Shown piece by piece: positions 27,167 through 36,325 of a DNA stretch of 64,000 nucleotides (positions within the stretch are counted from its first letter, which is position 1; each line of letters opens with the position of its first letter). Under the pieces are notes generated by a model. That model was not told the DNA's origin and searched no databases. It was given only the letters and a program-made list of their open reading frames with translations. Source of the stretch: Lachnospiraceae bacterium (GTDB lineage: Bacteria; Bacillota; Clostridia; Lachnospirales; Lachnospiraceae); assembly GCA_031280955.1 (NCBI GenBank), contig JAITGA010000003.1, positions 1 through 64,000 on the forward strand, written 5' to 3'. The translations under genes and the position numbers were made by a program.

Positions 27167-28519
27167 CTAACACTCTAACACATCTAACTATTTGCTAACA
27201 AAGTACCGCACATTTCGCGAATGACCTTCACGTGTCAATTCCCCTTGTTCAACCAACTTGCGAAGTATTTTACCCGCTGCCGTTTGTGACAAGGCAAGAA
27301 TATTTTCAGCCTGTTTGCGGTTAACAGAGCCATTATCTTTTACATATTGAATGATTGTTTCTTCCGGCGTTTTCGCTGCATTTATCGTAGGTATTGAGTT
27401 CAAGTTAGGTAATATCATCTTGAAAACATTGGGAGTGACCTCGATTTTTGGTTGTGCCAATGATGTTTTATAGGCTTCAAATATTTTCATAATACCGGTT
27501 CCGTATGCTTCAATAAGTTGTAAACGATAGAATACCTCAGCCAAATCCGAGTTGCGGCAAGCGGAGTATCCGCTCATAATATCCTCAACCTCAATTCCGC
27601 TGATTAAACCGCCAGGAGAGATAAATTCCACACGGTCGGAAAACATTTTGATAAGGATGCTTCCACTGGTTGAATACTCTCTGTGGACAATAGCGTTCAA
27701 GAGAGCTTCTCTCAAGGCGGTTTCGGGATAATCGCGGTTATCAATTCGTAGGAGCTTGTCAAATGTCGCTGTTGTTTTGTTATTCAAGTCGAGATAATTG
27801 TAAACATCATTTATTTGCTTGAATAACGAACCGCTGAACTCCTGCCTGTCCTTGAAAACCTGCTGTGTTGTATCTTGGAATATAGCGGTCTTAACTGTAT
27901 GAACACATTGTTCCGACAGAAGCAATGCAAGGTTTGTATAAATTTTATCGTTACTCAAAATTCCAAGCGTTGCCATTTGAGAAGCACCAAATTGAACTTT
28001 TCGCTTTGCAAATTCAATATTTGCTGTATTGAAAGTCAATACCTGCTCTATTGAGCGGAGTTTTTCATAGCTATCTCCATCAGTTTCCCGAATCATTTTT
28101 CGGATTGCTGTTACAGTTGCGGGGACGGAAGCTGCACCGTGACGAACATAAACGCCTTCAGGTCGGATTCCTTTTCCGATAATATAGTATGGGCGTTCAG
28201 TTCCACTTTGAATATTTATCCGTATAATATTTCTGCCATCAACTTGTTCGATGTAACAACGCGCAAACAGTGTAACATCAGGCTTTATACCGTCGCGGAG
28301 CATATTATTAACAGTCAACAAATCAGCATCAACATCAAGTAATCCGGCGATACCTCCGCCGTCTTCGACTCCAATATAAAGCGTTCCGCCACCGCTATTC
28401 ACAAATGCGATAACGCTTTTTTTTATATCATCAATGATTATTGACTTATACTCAACAGTTTCGCTTTCTTTTGGCAACATGAAACTCACCTCGCTATCTA
28501 CTATCTAACATTCTAACAC
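27167..28519. repeat. Flanking CTAACAYTCTAACAC direct repeats
   Basis: CTAACACTCTAACAC (27167-27181) lies just after, and CTAACATTCTAACAC (28505-28519) just before, the minus-strand AlbA_2 gene: 14 of 15 identical. They could mark an inserted cassette or be chance AC-rich sequence. The 210 bp between 28490 and 28699 hold nothing else I can name. Confidence 0.35.
27188..28480 (-). CDS. AlbA_2 (Schlafen-like) domain ATP-binding transcriptional regulator
   Basis: About 430 aa. N-terminal AlbA_2/Schlafen AAA_4 domain (ESETVEYKS, AFVNSGGGTLYIGVEDGG), a central C-terminal helicase-like block typical of the family (HREYSTSGSILIKMFSDRVEFISPGGL, RNSDLAEVFYRLQLIEAYGTGI), and a winged-helix end (GSVNRKQAENILALSQTAAGKILRKLVEQGEL). 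Such proteins are common in accessory DNA and defence-associated contexts; a specific role is not established. The ATG at 28480 follows GAGGTGAG. Confidence 0.85.
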   Translation of the reverse strand: MLPKESETVEYKSIIIDDIKKSVIAFVNSGGGTLYIGVEDGGGIAGLLDVDADLLTVNNMLRDGIKPDVTLFARCYIEQVDGRNIIRINIQSGTERPYYIIGKGIRPEGVYVRHGAASVPATVTAIRKMIRETDGDSYEKLRSIEQVLTFNTANIEFAKRKVQFGASQMATLGILSNDKIYTNLALLLSEQCVHTVKTAIFQDTTQQVFKDRQEFSGSLFKQINDVYNYLDLNNKTTATFDKLLRIDNRDYPETALREALLNAIVHREYSTSGSILIKMFSDRVEFISPGGLISGIEVEDIMSGYSACRNSDLAEVFYRLQLIEAYGTGIMKIFEAYKTSLAQPKIEVTPNVFKMILPNLNSIPTINAAKTPEETIIQYVKDNGSVNRKQAENILALSQTAAGKILRKLVEQGELTREGHSRNVRYFVSK

Positions 28520-28699
28520 TTCTTCTAATTGTGTCAAGCGATGTGTAAGAATTAGTTTAATGGAAATAAAATCTTTTCGGAAATCATTCATGCTATGCTA
28601 TCTTCGCCGACCATGATAACATGGCGTGATTTACTTGAATAGACCTTCTTATTGTTAGGTAACAGTATGATTTTTTCTGTATTCGGAGAAGTGCTTATA

Positions 28700-29002
28700 T
28701 TACTCAGCCTTCAATCGGTTTGCCAAATAAGTATACAGATTTCTAAAATCCTCGTCATATTGCTTTGAATACGCAATGTAGTGTGTCCCATTTCCATTTG
28801 TTTGAATGATAAGTGCGGGATTAAGTATTGTTACAATATTAAACAAAGCCTTGCGCTCTCTTAAGTGTATGGCGGAAATATCATTGATTGCAAACGTTTT
28901 TTTCGTAAATGTATGGTATACGGTAAGCGTTTCGTCATCGTTATGTTCAATTGAAAATTCTTCACCAAGATACATTTTACCCAAAATATAGTCCCCTTTC
29001 AA
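28700..29002 (-). CDS. Hypothetical protein, small
   Basis: Up to 100 aa and not recognised. It looks like a small beta-rich domain (ETLTVYHTFTKKTFAINDISAIHLRE) ending in a helix (DFRNLYTYLANRLKAE), somewhat like PH-type folds. The start is uncertain: a TTG at 29002, a TTG at 28984 with AAAGGGGA upstream, or the ATG at 28975. It lies alone between two accessory-type minus-strand genes. Confidence 0.55.
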   Translation of the reverse strand: MKGDYILGKMYLGEEFSIEHNDDETLTVYHTFTKKTFAINDISAIHLRERKALFNIVTILNPALIIQTNGNGTHYIAYSKQYDEDFRNLYTYLANRLKAE

Positions 29003-29169
29003 AACATTAATTTCCGCATATCATCCGCAGCAACGATTGACATATCTAACAAAAACCAGCTTAGTAATAATAACACATTCCAATAAAATACTCACTATAA
29101 ACATAAAGCGAATATGATGACCCCGCCGATGATGACGGGCTTCGCATTAGCTACTTGGTTGTTCTCTCT

Positions 29170-30390
29170 TCATAAATACCGCACGCCAATGGCCATATCT
29201 GTCTTCGTTATCGGAAAAACATCATCTGCCATGCAAACAACACATCCCTCGCCACGCTGCATATCGGGTATTTTATCAAGTTGCTTGAACGCGGCTATGT
29301 CGCCTTTGTCACAATTTATGTGCTTTTTGACTTCAATGGGGTAAAGGATGCCGTTTCGTTTGACGAGTAGATCAATTTCATTACCGTCCTTGTCACGGAA
29401 GAAATAGAAGTTCATATTGGGTGTTACGCCGTTTGAGTTCGCCCATGACTTAATAATCTCGCTAATGATAAAAGTTTCAAACATTGCACCGGACATTGCG
29501 CCATTTTGTAAAACCTGTGCGTTATCCCAACCGACTAAATAGCTTGCAAGCCCTGTATCTAAAAAATATACCTTTGGCGTCTTGATTAGCCTTTGCAAGA
29601 CATTGTTGTAGTACGGCTTCAAGATATATACTATATTTGAGGCAATCAGAACCGATAGCCACTTTTCAGCAGTCTGTTGACTGATACCAGTATCCTTTGC
29701 TACATCTGCAATGTTGAGCAACTGCCCGGTCCGCGCCGCAATCGCCACCATAAATTTTTCAAATTGCAACAAATCCCCGACTTGCGCTAACTTTGAAACA
29801 TCGCGGTCAAGATAGGTTCGTACATAGCTCGAATAAAAGCGCGACCAGTCTGTACCGCTTTCTACAATCTCAGGGAAAAAGCCACGCCAGATATACTCCC
29901 ACACTTTACTATATTTAAGCGACTTGGGATTTCTCTTTTCCAAATAATCCTGAGTAGGCATGAACTCTTCACGGAAATCGTCACCGAGTATTTCACGCAT
30001 TGAAAGACCATAAAGATCAATCAGGTTAATACGGCCCGCCAAGCTTTCAGTTACGTTTGACATCATCTCGTAACGCTGAGAACCGGACAGTACGAACGCA
30101 CCTTTTGCTCCTGTCTTGTCAATATGAATCTTGATGTATGGAAAAAGTGACGGAGCATATTGAATCTCATCTATGAAAACGGGTGGCTCGAATTGTTCGA
30201 AAAACTCTTCCGGTCGTTCCAGCGCAAGCCGGAGCAACCTACTTTCGTCTAATGTAAGTTCTTTGTGTTCTGTAAACAATATCTTCAACACAGTCGATTT
30301 TCCGACTTGTCTTGCACCTGTTATACAGAGAGCTCCCTTTTCATGAATGGCTGATTTTAATACTTCTTCAATGTGCCGTTTGATATACAT
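29170..30390 (-). CDS. AAA ATPase with DUF4143 domain
   Basis: A 406-aa protein: P-loop CITGARQVGKST (about 22-33), Walker B-like VFIDEIQYAPSLF, VLSGSQRYEMMSNVTESLAGRI, then DUF4143 (KVYFLDTGLASYLVG, FETFIISEIIKS, FYFFRDKDGNEIDLLVKRNGILYPIEVK). The last block resembles a nuclease-like ExDLL...EVK core. These ATPases are widespread and often horizontally exchanged; function unknown. No toxin partner is visible beside it. Confidence 0.85.
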   Translation of the reverse strand: MYIKRHIEEVLKSAIHEKGALCITGARQVGKSTVLKILFTEHKELTLDESRLLRLALERPEEFFEQFEPPVFIDEIQYAPSLFPYIKIHIDKTGAKGAFVLSGSQRYEMMSNVTESLAGRINLIDLYGLSMREILGDDFREEFMPTQDYLEKRNPKSLKYSKVWEYIWRGFFPEIVESGTDWSRFYSSYVRTYLDRDVSKLAQVGDLLQFEKFMVAIAARTGQLLNIADVAKDTGISQQTAEKWLSVLIASNIVYILKPYYNNVLQRLIKTPKVYFLDTGLASYLVGWDNAQVLQNGAMSGAMFETFIISEIIKSWANSNGVTPNMNFYFFRDKDGNEIDLLVKRNGILYPIEVKKHINCDKGDIAAFKQLDKIPDMQRGEGCVVCMADDVFPITKTDMAIGVRYL

Positions 30391-30469
30391 AAGTGAAACC
30401 TCTTTCGCCTATATTACAACTGCACTTATATTATAGACGGCATTTTGAAAGGTGTCAAGAAATTTCAAG

Positions 30470-30600
30470 TAAATGTATGTAAATGTATGTAAATGTATGT
30501 CTAAGGTAATGTATGTCTAAATGTATGTGTACGGTATGTGTACCTAAATGTATGTGTCCAAATATATGTGTCAACGAACTGTTACTCAAACCGTTGACAC
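30470..30600. repeat. Short direct repeats and an inverted repeat upstream of the DUF4143 gene
   Basis: AAATGTATGT is repeated three times in exact 10-bp steps (30471-30500) and decays into ATGTATGTSTAA/ATGTATGTGT variants to 30570. GTGTCAACG (30568-30576) pairs with CGTTGACAC (30592-30600). ACTACTGTTTC is then duplicated near 30640-30662. The whole 409-bp gap 30391-30799 holds no ORF; only these repeats and a GGAGG ribosome site for the next gene. Confidence 0.65.
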
Positions 30601-30799
30601 TTACTGTTTCGGCAAATTACCGCAACCTACTTACCCAAACTACTGTTTCAAACTACTGTTTCTAGTAAATTGCTTGACTTCTTGTTTATAGAGTAGTAAA
30701 ATGTTGAAAAGCACGAAAAATTCATTTATTTTTGTGGAAACAAACGAAAATAAGTAAAGAAAAGAAGGATAACGGATTTAATTATTGGAGGATGATGAT

Positions 30800-31189
30800 A
30801 TGGCAGAAACGAAAAAGACTACTGCGGCAACCAAAACGACTGCGGTGAAAGCCACGGCTGCAAAAGCTACCACCGCAAAAGCCACCGCCGCAAAGACCAC
30901 CGCCGCAAAAGCCACGACGAAAAAAGCAACGGCAACCAAAGCCACCGCAAAAGCCAGTGCCAAGAAACCCGCAACGGCAAAAAAGCCGGCAAGCGAAATG
31001 GTAAAGATTGAGTTCAACAACAAATCCTATACCCAGGCGGAACTGGTAAAAAGTGCCAAGGAAGTGTGGAAACATGACATTGGCAAAAAAGCGGGAGAGC
31101 TTAAAAGCATTGAGCTTTATGTAAAACCAGATGAAGAAAAAGTCTATTATGTCTTCAACAATGACGTAACAGGAAGCTTTCCTATCTAG
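30800..31189 (+). CDS. DUF6465 family protein with Ala/Lys/Thr-rich N-terminus
   Basis: A 129-aa protein. The first 65 residues are a low-complexity AKATTAKATAAK-type tail, basic like histone H1 or HU tails. The compact C-terminal domain (VKIEFNNKSYTQAELVKSAKEVWKHDIGKKAGELKSIELYVKPDEEKVYYVFN) matches DUF6465, known mainly from Clostridia. Function unknown; nucleic-acid binding by the tail is inference. The start follows TTGGAGG; a terminator follows the gene. Confidence 0.8.
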   Translation: MAETKKTTAATKTTAVKATAAKATTAKATAAKTTAAKATTKKATATKATAKASAKKPATAKKPASEMVKIEFNNKSYTQAELVKSAKEVWKHDIGKKAGELKSIELYVKPDEEKVYYVFNNDVTGSFPI

Positions 31190-31212
31190 GTCAAGTGAAA
31201 CAACAGGGTATT

Positions 31213-31247
31213 CAATTGTCGGGGGAGAAATCCCCTGGCAATTTTTT
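31213..31247 (+). terminator. Intrinsic terminator after the DUF6465 gene
   Basis: AATTGTC + GGGG pairs with CCCC + GGCAATT (one G-U, one bulged T), followed by six T. It closes the DUF6465 unit and insulates the heat-shock operon. Confidence 0.8.
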
Positions 31248-31339
31248 GCTATTTTGAACTATTTCCGGAGAAATTCGCTTCTTTATACATTCTTTATATA
31301 CTCTTTATACTTTTTTAATGAATAATTCCACAATATTTG

Positions 31340-31368
31340 TTGACTTATGATAGCGGTGATGATATTTT
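31340..31368 (+). promoter_or_regulatory. SigA-type promoter of the hrcA operon
   Basis: TTGACT (31340-31345), 17-bp spacer, TATTTT (31363-31368). Transcription should begin near 31375, at or just before the AAGGGAGG ribosome site, placing CIRCE in the 5' leader. Confidence 0.65.
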
Positions 31369-31382
31369 ATGTAAGGGAGGTG

Positions 31383-31409
31383 TTAGCACTCCACGAGAAC
31401 GAGTGCTAA
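31383..31409. promoter_or_regulatory. CIRCE operator (HrcA binding site)
   Basis: TTAGCACTC-N9-GAGTGCTAA, a perfect 9+9 CIRCE element. It lies between the Shine-Dalgarno (AAGGGAGG, about 31373-31381) and the hrcA ATG at 31412. HrcA represses at CIRCE, so the operon is autoregulated and heat-inducible by family precedent. Confidence 0.97.
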
Positions 31410-31411
31410 CA

Positions 31412-32458
31412 ATGCGACAAATGCCGCTTGATGAACGCAAGATGGTGATTTTGCAAAGTATCATCCGAAACTACCTTGAAACAGGGGAGCCTGTTGGCAG
31501 CCGCACTATTTCCAAGTATGCCGACTTGGAACTCAGCTCGGCTACGATTCGCAACGAGATGGCAGATCTGGAGGATATGGGATATATCCTGCAACCGCAC
31601 ACATCGGCAGGGCGGATTCCTTCGGACAAAGGGTATCGACTTTATGTTGATTCGATGATGACGGAGAAAAACCGTGAAGTCGATGAACTTAGGGAAATGT
31701 TACTCGACAAAGCCGACAAGATGGATCAACTCCTAAAGCAGGCGGCGAAGCTCCTTGCCACGAACACCAATTATGCGTCAATGATTAGCGCTCCCAATTA
31801 TCGTCGCAACAAGCTCAAGTTCATCCAGCTAACCAAGGTTGACCACGACCAACTGTTAGCAGTTATTGTCGTCGAAGGCAATGTGATCAAGAACCACATC
31901 CTGAATGTCGCCGACAATTTAGACCAAGAGACATTGCTGAAGCTCAATATCTTACTCAACACCCACCTGAGCGGACTCGCAATTGATGAAATCAATCTTG
32001 GCATGATACAAGTGTTGAAACAACAGGCGGGGAGTTTTGGCACTATTATCGGGGAGGTAATAGACACGGTTGCCGAGGTGATTAAAGACGACGAGGATTT
32101 GGAAATTTATACTAGCGGCGCAACCAATATCTTCAAATACCCTGAGCTTTCCGACCACCACCGGGCAAGCGAGTTAATTACCGCATTTGAGGAAAAACGC
32201 CTATTGACCGAACTGGTCAATGAAAATGAAAATGACTCGACCCAACCCCAGATGGGTATCCAAGTATATATCGGTAACGAGAACAGGATTGAGTCGATGA
32301 AGGATTGTAGCGTGGTGACAGCGACATACGAGCTTGATGAGGGGATGCGAGGAACGATTGGGATAATCGGACCTAAGCGGATGGATTATGAAAAAGTGGT
32401 GGCAGTACTGAAATCCTTAAAAACACAAATCGAGGACATATACCGCGGCGGGAAATGA
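31412..32458 (+). CDS. hrcA: Heat-inducible transcription repressor HrcA
   Basis: A 348-aa repressor of class I heat-shock genes. The N-terminal winged helix (LETGEPVGSRTISKYADLELSSATIRNEMADLEDMGYILQPHTSAGRIPSDKGYR) is diagnostic, followed by the GAF-like dimerisation/insert region. ATG at 31412 is immediately downstream of CIRCE and begins MRQMPLDERK, the usual HrcA start; a longer frame from 31337 would cross the promoter. First gene of hrcA-grpE-dnaK-dnaJ. Confidence 0.96.
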   Translation: MRQMPLDERKMVILQSIIRNYLETGEPVGSRTISKYADLELSSATIRNEMADLEDMGYILQPHTSAGRIPSDKGYRLYVDSMMTEKNREVDELREMLLDKADKMDQLLKQAAKLLATNTNYASMISAPNYRRNKLKFIQLTKVDHDQLLAVIVVEGNVIKNHILNVADNLDQETLLKLNILLNTHLSGLAIDEINLGMIQVLKQQAGSFGTIIGEVIDTVAEVIKDDEDLEIYTSGATNIFKYPELSDHHRASELITAFEEKRLLTELVNENENDSTQPQMGIQVYIGNENRIESMKDCSVVTATYELDEGMRGTIGIIGPKRMDYEKVVAVLKSLKTQIEDIYRGGK

Positions 32459-32559
32459 TATTCACGAAACAGCCGCCAGCGGGACAGTTGAACAAATGAA
32501 GTGATGAATGGGTATGGGTCAGCCACGATACGGACTCACAACCCCGAGAGGACATGGTA

Positions 32560-33180
32560 ATGAACGAAGCAAACAAAAATAGTGAAGCAAACATCATTGA
32601 CAAAGACAGCGCAGCAAGCAAAGAAGCAACCGACTTTGTTCCCCCGGTGATGACGGCAGACGAAAAAGCGGCAGAAGCGCAAGGTAGCGGTAGCGGTGAC
32701 GGTGATACAGAAAAAAAAGCGAACAAAAGAAAACCGCGGCAGGACAAGCAAAAGGAGCGTATTGCCGAACTGGAAGACCGGGTCATGCGCCAGATGGCGG
32801 AGTTTGAAAACTATCGCCGCCGCACGGAAAAAGAAAAAATGCAAATGTTTGAAACAGGCTCTCGCAGTGTGATTGAAAAGATACTCCCCGTTGTTGACAA
32901 CTTCGAGCGCGGTTTGGCAGCAGTTACGGTTGCAGAAAAAGACACATCATTTGCTGAAGGGATGAACATGATTTATCGGCAGTTGATGACAGAGTTTGAA
33001 AAAATGAATGTCCAACCGATACCTGCCGTAGGGTGCGAGTTTGACCCCGATTTGCACAATGCTGTTATGCAGGTGGAAAGCAAGGAACATGAAAGTGGAA
33101 CAGTCGTGGAGGAAATGCAAAAAGGTTACAAATATCGTGATACAGTAGTAAGACATAGCATGGTTTCTGTGGCACAATAA
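32560..33180 (+). CDS. grpE: Nucleotide exchange factor GrpE
   Basis: About 206 aa. A disordered acidic N-terminus precedes a long coiled coil (KERIAELEDRVMRQMAEFENYRRRTEKEK) and the beta-wing with VMQVESKEHESGTVVEEMQKGYKYRDTVVRHSMV. GrpE releases ADP from DnaK. The ATG at 32560 has GAGAGGA at a better distance than the ATG at 32554. Same operon as hrcA and dnaK. Confidence 0.95.
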   Translation: MNEANKNSEANIIDKDSAASKEATDFVPPVMTADEKAAEAQGSGSGDGDTEKKANKRKPRQDKQKERIAELEDRVMRQMAEFENYRRRTEKEKMQMFETGSRSVIEKILPVVDNFERGLAAVTVAEKDTSFAEGMNMIYRQLMTEFEKMNVQPIPAVGCEFDPDLHNAVMQVESKEHESGTVVEEMQKGYKYRDTVVRHSMVSVAQ

Positions 33181-33213
33181 ATGCTACGGACATAGAATAA
33201 GGAGGAAATACAA

Positions 33214-35079
33214 ATGGGAAAAATTATCGGAATTGATTTAGGAACTACCAACAGTTGCGTTGGCGTGATGGAAGGCGGGAAGCCGACCGTCATCACCAAT
33301 ACAGAAGGACTTCGTACCACGCCGTCAGTAATTGCATTTACCAAGACAGGCGAGCGACTGGTTGGCGAAGCGGCAAAGAGACAAGCAGTTACCAATTCGG
33401 AGAAGACGGTTTCTTCGATCAAACGTGACATCGGTACTGACCGCGGACGTACAATTGATGACAAAAAGTACTCACCGCAGCAGTTGTCGGCAATGATACT
33501 GCAAAAGCTCAAAGCTGATGCCGAGAGTTATCTCGGGGAAAAAGTAACGGAAGCGGTCATCACCGTTCCGGCGTACTTCAATGATGCCCAACGTCAGGCG
33601 ACCAAGGATGCCGGCAAAATCGCCGGGCTTGATGTCAAGCGGATTATCAATGAACCTACTGCCGCCGCCTTGGCATACGGTCTTGATAACGAAAATGAAC
33701 AAAAAATCATGGTTTACGATCTTGGCGGCGGTACTTTTGACGTATCGATTATTGAAATCGGTGACGGAGTCATAGAAGTACTGGCAACCAGCGGTGACAA
33801 TCGCCTTGGCGGTGATGACTTTGACGAAAAAATCACCAACTTCATGCTGACCGAGTTCAAAAAGACAGAGGGTGTGGATTTGTCCAATGACAAGATGGCA
33901 CTCCAACGTCTCCGTGAAGCAGCAGAGAAAGCAAAAAAAGAGCTGTCAAGTGCCACTACCACCAATATCAACTTGCCATTCATCACGGCAACTAACGAAG
34001 GCCCTAAGCACTTTGACATGAATCTGACCCGCGCCAAGTTTGATGAGCTTACTCATGACTTGGTAGAGCGGACGGCGATTCCCGTCAAAAATGCCATGAA
34101 AGACGCAGGAATTGTTGCCTCTGACCTTAGTAAAGTGTTGCTCGTGGGTGGCTCGACCAGAACACCGTCGGTACAGGATAAGGTGAAAGCCCTGACGGGA
34201 CATGAGCCAAGCAAATCCCTCAATCCTGACGAGTGTGTTGCCCTCGGTGCTTCAATCCAAGGCGGAAAGCTGGCAGGCGATGCCGGAGCGGGTGAAATAC
34301 TGCTGCTTGATGTCACTCCACTTTCGCTCTCGATTGAAACTATGGGCGGCATCGCCACACGTTTGATTGAGCGTAATACCACCATCCCCACCAAGAAGAG
34401 CCAGATATTCTCTACGGCTGCCGACAACCAGACCGCTGTTGACATCAACGTTGTCCAAGGGGAACGTCAGTTTTCCAAGGATAACAAGTCACTCGGACAG
34501 TTCCGCCTCGATGGTATTCCCCCGGCGATGCGCGGGATGCCGCAAATCGAAGTCACTTTTGACATTGATGCCAATGGTATCGTCAATGTATCGGCAAAGG
34601 ATTTAGGTACGGGCAAGGAACAACACATTACCATCACCGCCGGCTCGAATATGTCGGAAGCCGATATCGAAAGAGCAATCAAGGAAGCTGCCGAATTTGA
34701 GGCACAGGACAAGAAACGCAAAGATTCGATTGATACCAGAAATGATGCCGATGCCTTTGTCTTCCAAACAGAAAAAGCCCTTACAGATGTAGGCGACAAC
34801 CTAAGCGACAGCGAAAAGAGCGATGTAGAAGCGGATGTCGCTGCTGTCAAGGCAATTCTGGAGCGGACGGCATCTGATGAGGAAATGTCCGATGCTGACC
34901 TCGATGAGTTGAAAGCTGCCAAGGAAAAGCTAACGCAAAGTGCCCAGACCCTCTTCTCGAAAATGTACGAAAAGATGCAGGCAGAGGGACAAGCACCTGA
35001 CATGGGTGATATGGGCGACATGGATAGCGGAGCCGCACCTGACGATGATGTTGTAGACGGAGATTTCCGCGAAGTGTAA
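33214..35079 (+). CDS. dnaK: Chaperone protein DnaK (Hsp70)
   Basis: A 621-aa Hsp70. ATPase domain: [17 protein letters not shown] (residues 4 onward), [66 protein letters not shown]. Substrate domain: [17 protein letters not shown]-terminal lid and acidic tail follow. The missing segment in the nucleotide domain relative to Gram-negative DnaK is the Gram-positive form. AAGGAGGAAAT before the ATG. Confidence 0.98.
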   Translation: MGKIIGIDLGTTNSCVGVMEGGKPTVITNTEGLRTTPSVIAFTKTGERLVGEAAKRQAVTNSEKTVSSIKRDIGTDRGRTIDDKKYSPQQLSAMILQKLKADAESYLGEKVTEAVITVPAYFNDAQRQATKDAGKIAGLDVKRIINEPTAAALAYGLDNENEQKIMVYDLGGGTFDVSIIEIGDGVIEVLATSGDNRLGGDDFDEKITNFMLTEFKKTEGVDLSNDKMALQRLREAAEKAKKELSSATTTNINLPFITATNEGPKHFDMNLTRAKFDELTHDLVERTAIPVKNAMKDAGIVASDLSKVLLVGGSTRTPSVQDKVKALTGHEPSKSLNPDECVALGASIQGGKLAGDAGAGEILLLDVTPLSLSIETMGGIATRLIERNTTIPTKKSQIFSTAADNQTAVDINVVQGERQFSKDNKSLGQFRLDGIPPAMRGMPQIEVTFDIDANGIVNVSAKDLGTGKEQHITITAGSNMSEADIERAIKEAAEFEAQDKKRKDSIDTRNDADAFVFQTEKALTDVGDNLSDSEKSDVEADVAAVKAILERTASDEEMSDADLDELKAAKEKLTQSAQTLFSKMYEKMQAEGQAPDMGDMGDMDSGAAPDDDVVDGDFREV

Positions 35080-35092
35080 AGGATGACCAATC

Positions 35093-36250
35093 ATGGCTGA
35101 ACAAAAGAGGGACTATTACGAAGTCCTGGGCGTAGGAAAGACCGCCGATGATGCGGAACTAAAGAAAGCATATCGGGGTTTGGCGAAAAAATACCACCCC
35201 GATGTGAACCCCGGCGATGAAAAAGCCGAAAAAATGTTCAAGGAAGCATCAGAAGCATATGCGATACTAAGCGATGCGGAGAAGCGGCAGCAATACGACC
35301 AGTTCGGCCATGCGGCGTTTGCAAATGGCGGCGGTTTCAGCGGCTTTGAGAACTTTGACTTTGGTGATCTCTTCGGTGATCTCTTTGGTGATATTTTCGG
35401 CGGCGGCAGACGGCGAGGGAACACCGGACCGATGAAAGGTGCGAATCTGCGTACCAGCATCCGTATTACCTTTGACGAGGCAGTGTTCGGTGTCGATAAG
35501 GATATTGAGCTGACATTAAAGGATGAATGTGGGACTTGTAAGGGTAGCGGTGCCAAACCGGGGACGAGTCCTGAGACTTGCGGCAAATGCGGCGGTAAGG
35601 GACAAGTCGTTTATACCCAACAGTCCTTTTTTGGAACAGTCCGCAATGTCCAGACATGCCCGGATTGCCGTGGGAGTGGTAAGGTAATCAAGGATAGATG
35701 CCTTGACTGTAGCGGCAGCGGCTATGTAGCTAATCGCAAAACGATACAGGTTTCGATTCCGGCGGGTATTGATTCCGGACAGAGTGTGCGTATCCGAGAA
35801 AAGGGTGAACCCGGCAGCAAAGGCGGTCCGCGAGGTGATTTACTCGTTGAGGTAATCATAAGCCGTCACCCTCATTTCCAACGGCAGGGTTTTGATATTC
35901 ATTCTACCGTGCCGATATCATTTGCGATAGCGGCATTGGGTGGTGAGATAGTCATTGATACAGTTGACGGCAAGGTCATCTATGAAGTCAAAGCAGGAAC
36001 ACAGACAGAAACCAAAGTCCGCTTGCGTGGCAAGGGTGTACCTACACTCAGCAGACGGGATATCCGCGGTGATCATTATATTACCCTAGTCATCAAGACT
36101 CCGGAGAAACTGTCACAGGAAGCACGGGATTTACTGGTAAACTTTGATCAACTGACCGGCGACAGTCTAAAGGCGGCTGCCAATGTCACCGCCGAAAGAA
36201 GTGAATCTAAGAGCGGGGTCAAAAACAACAAGAAAAAGAAAAGATGGTAA
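35093..36250 (+). CDS. dnaJ: Chaperone protein DnaJ (Hsp40)
   Basis: A 385-aa co-chaperone that stimulates DnaK ATPase. J domain 1-70 with HPD at 35-37, Gly/Phe-rich linker, four zinc-finger repeats ([32 protein letters not shown]), then the C-terminal substrate domain. The short duplicated [16 protein letters not shown] in the G/F region is a slight repeat expansion. Last gene of the operon. Confidence 0.97.
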   Translation: MAEQKRDYYEVLGVGKTADDAELKKAYRGLAKKYHPDVNPGDEKAEKMFKEASEAYAILSDAEKRQQYDQFGHAAFANGGGFSGFENFDFGDLFGDLFGDIFGGGRRRGNTGPMKGANLRTSIRITFDEAVFGVDKDIELTLKDECGTCKGSGAKPGTSPETCGKCGGKGQVVYTQQSFFGTVRNVQTCPDCRGSGKVIKDRCLDCSGSGYVANRKTIQVSIPAGIDSGQSVRIREKGEPGSKGGPRGDLLVEVIISRHPHFQRQGFDIHSTVPISFAIAALGGEIVIDTVDGKVIYEVKAGTQTETKVRLRGKGVPTLSRRDIRGDHYITLVIKTPEKLSQEARDLLVNFDQLTGDSLKAAANVTAERSESKSGVKNNKKKKRW

Positions 36251-36264
36251 GGAAACATAAAAAG

Positions 36265-36299
36265 AAGGTCTTATGGGTATCAACCATTAGACCTTTTTT
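36265..36299. terminator. Bidirectional intrinsic terminator after dnaJ
   Basis: AAGGTCT (36265-36271) pairs with AGACCTT (36289-36295), extended by TATGG/CCATT, then a T-run to 36299. The minus strand also ends in a T-rich stretch, so it can serve the convergent DUF3048 gene. Confidence 0.85.
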
Positions 36300-36325
36300 G
36301 TGTTATGCTTTGGAAACCAACAGTC

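Noticed and set aside
29170..30390. Toxin-antitoxin pair for the DUF4143 ATPase
   Set aside because: No small partner gene lies adjacent in the same orientation; the 100-aa gene downstream is 168 bp away and has no toxin or antitoxin features.
30470..30570. AAATGTATGT array as a CRISPR or integron feature
   Set aside because: Units are 10 bp without spacers, they decay gradually, and no cas or integrase gene is near.
30785..31020. Long minus-strand frame rich in Phe/Ala/Val over the DUF6465 gene
   Set aside because: It is the reverse shadow of the low-complexity AAG/GCC/ACC codons of the plus-strand gene and has no ribosome site.
31337..31411. Longer hrcA start at 31337
   Set aside because: It would put the promoter and CIRCE into the coding region; homologs start MRQMPLDERK.
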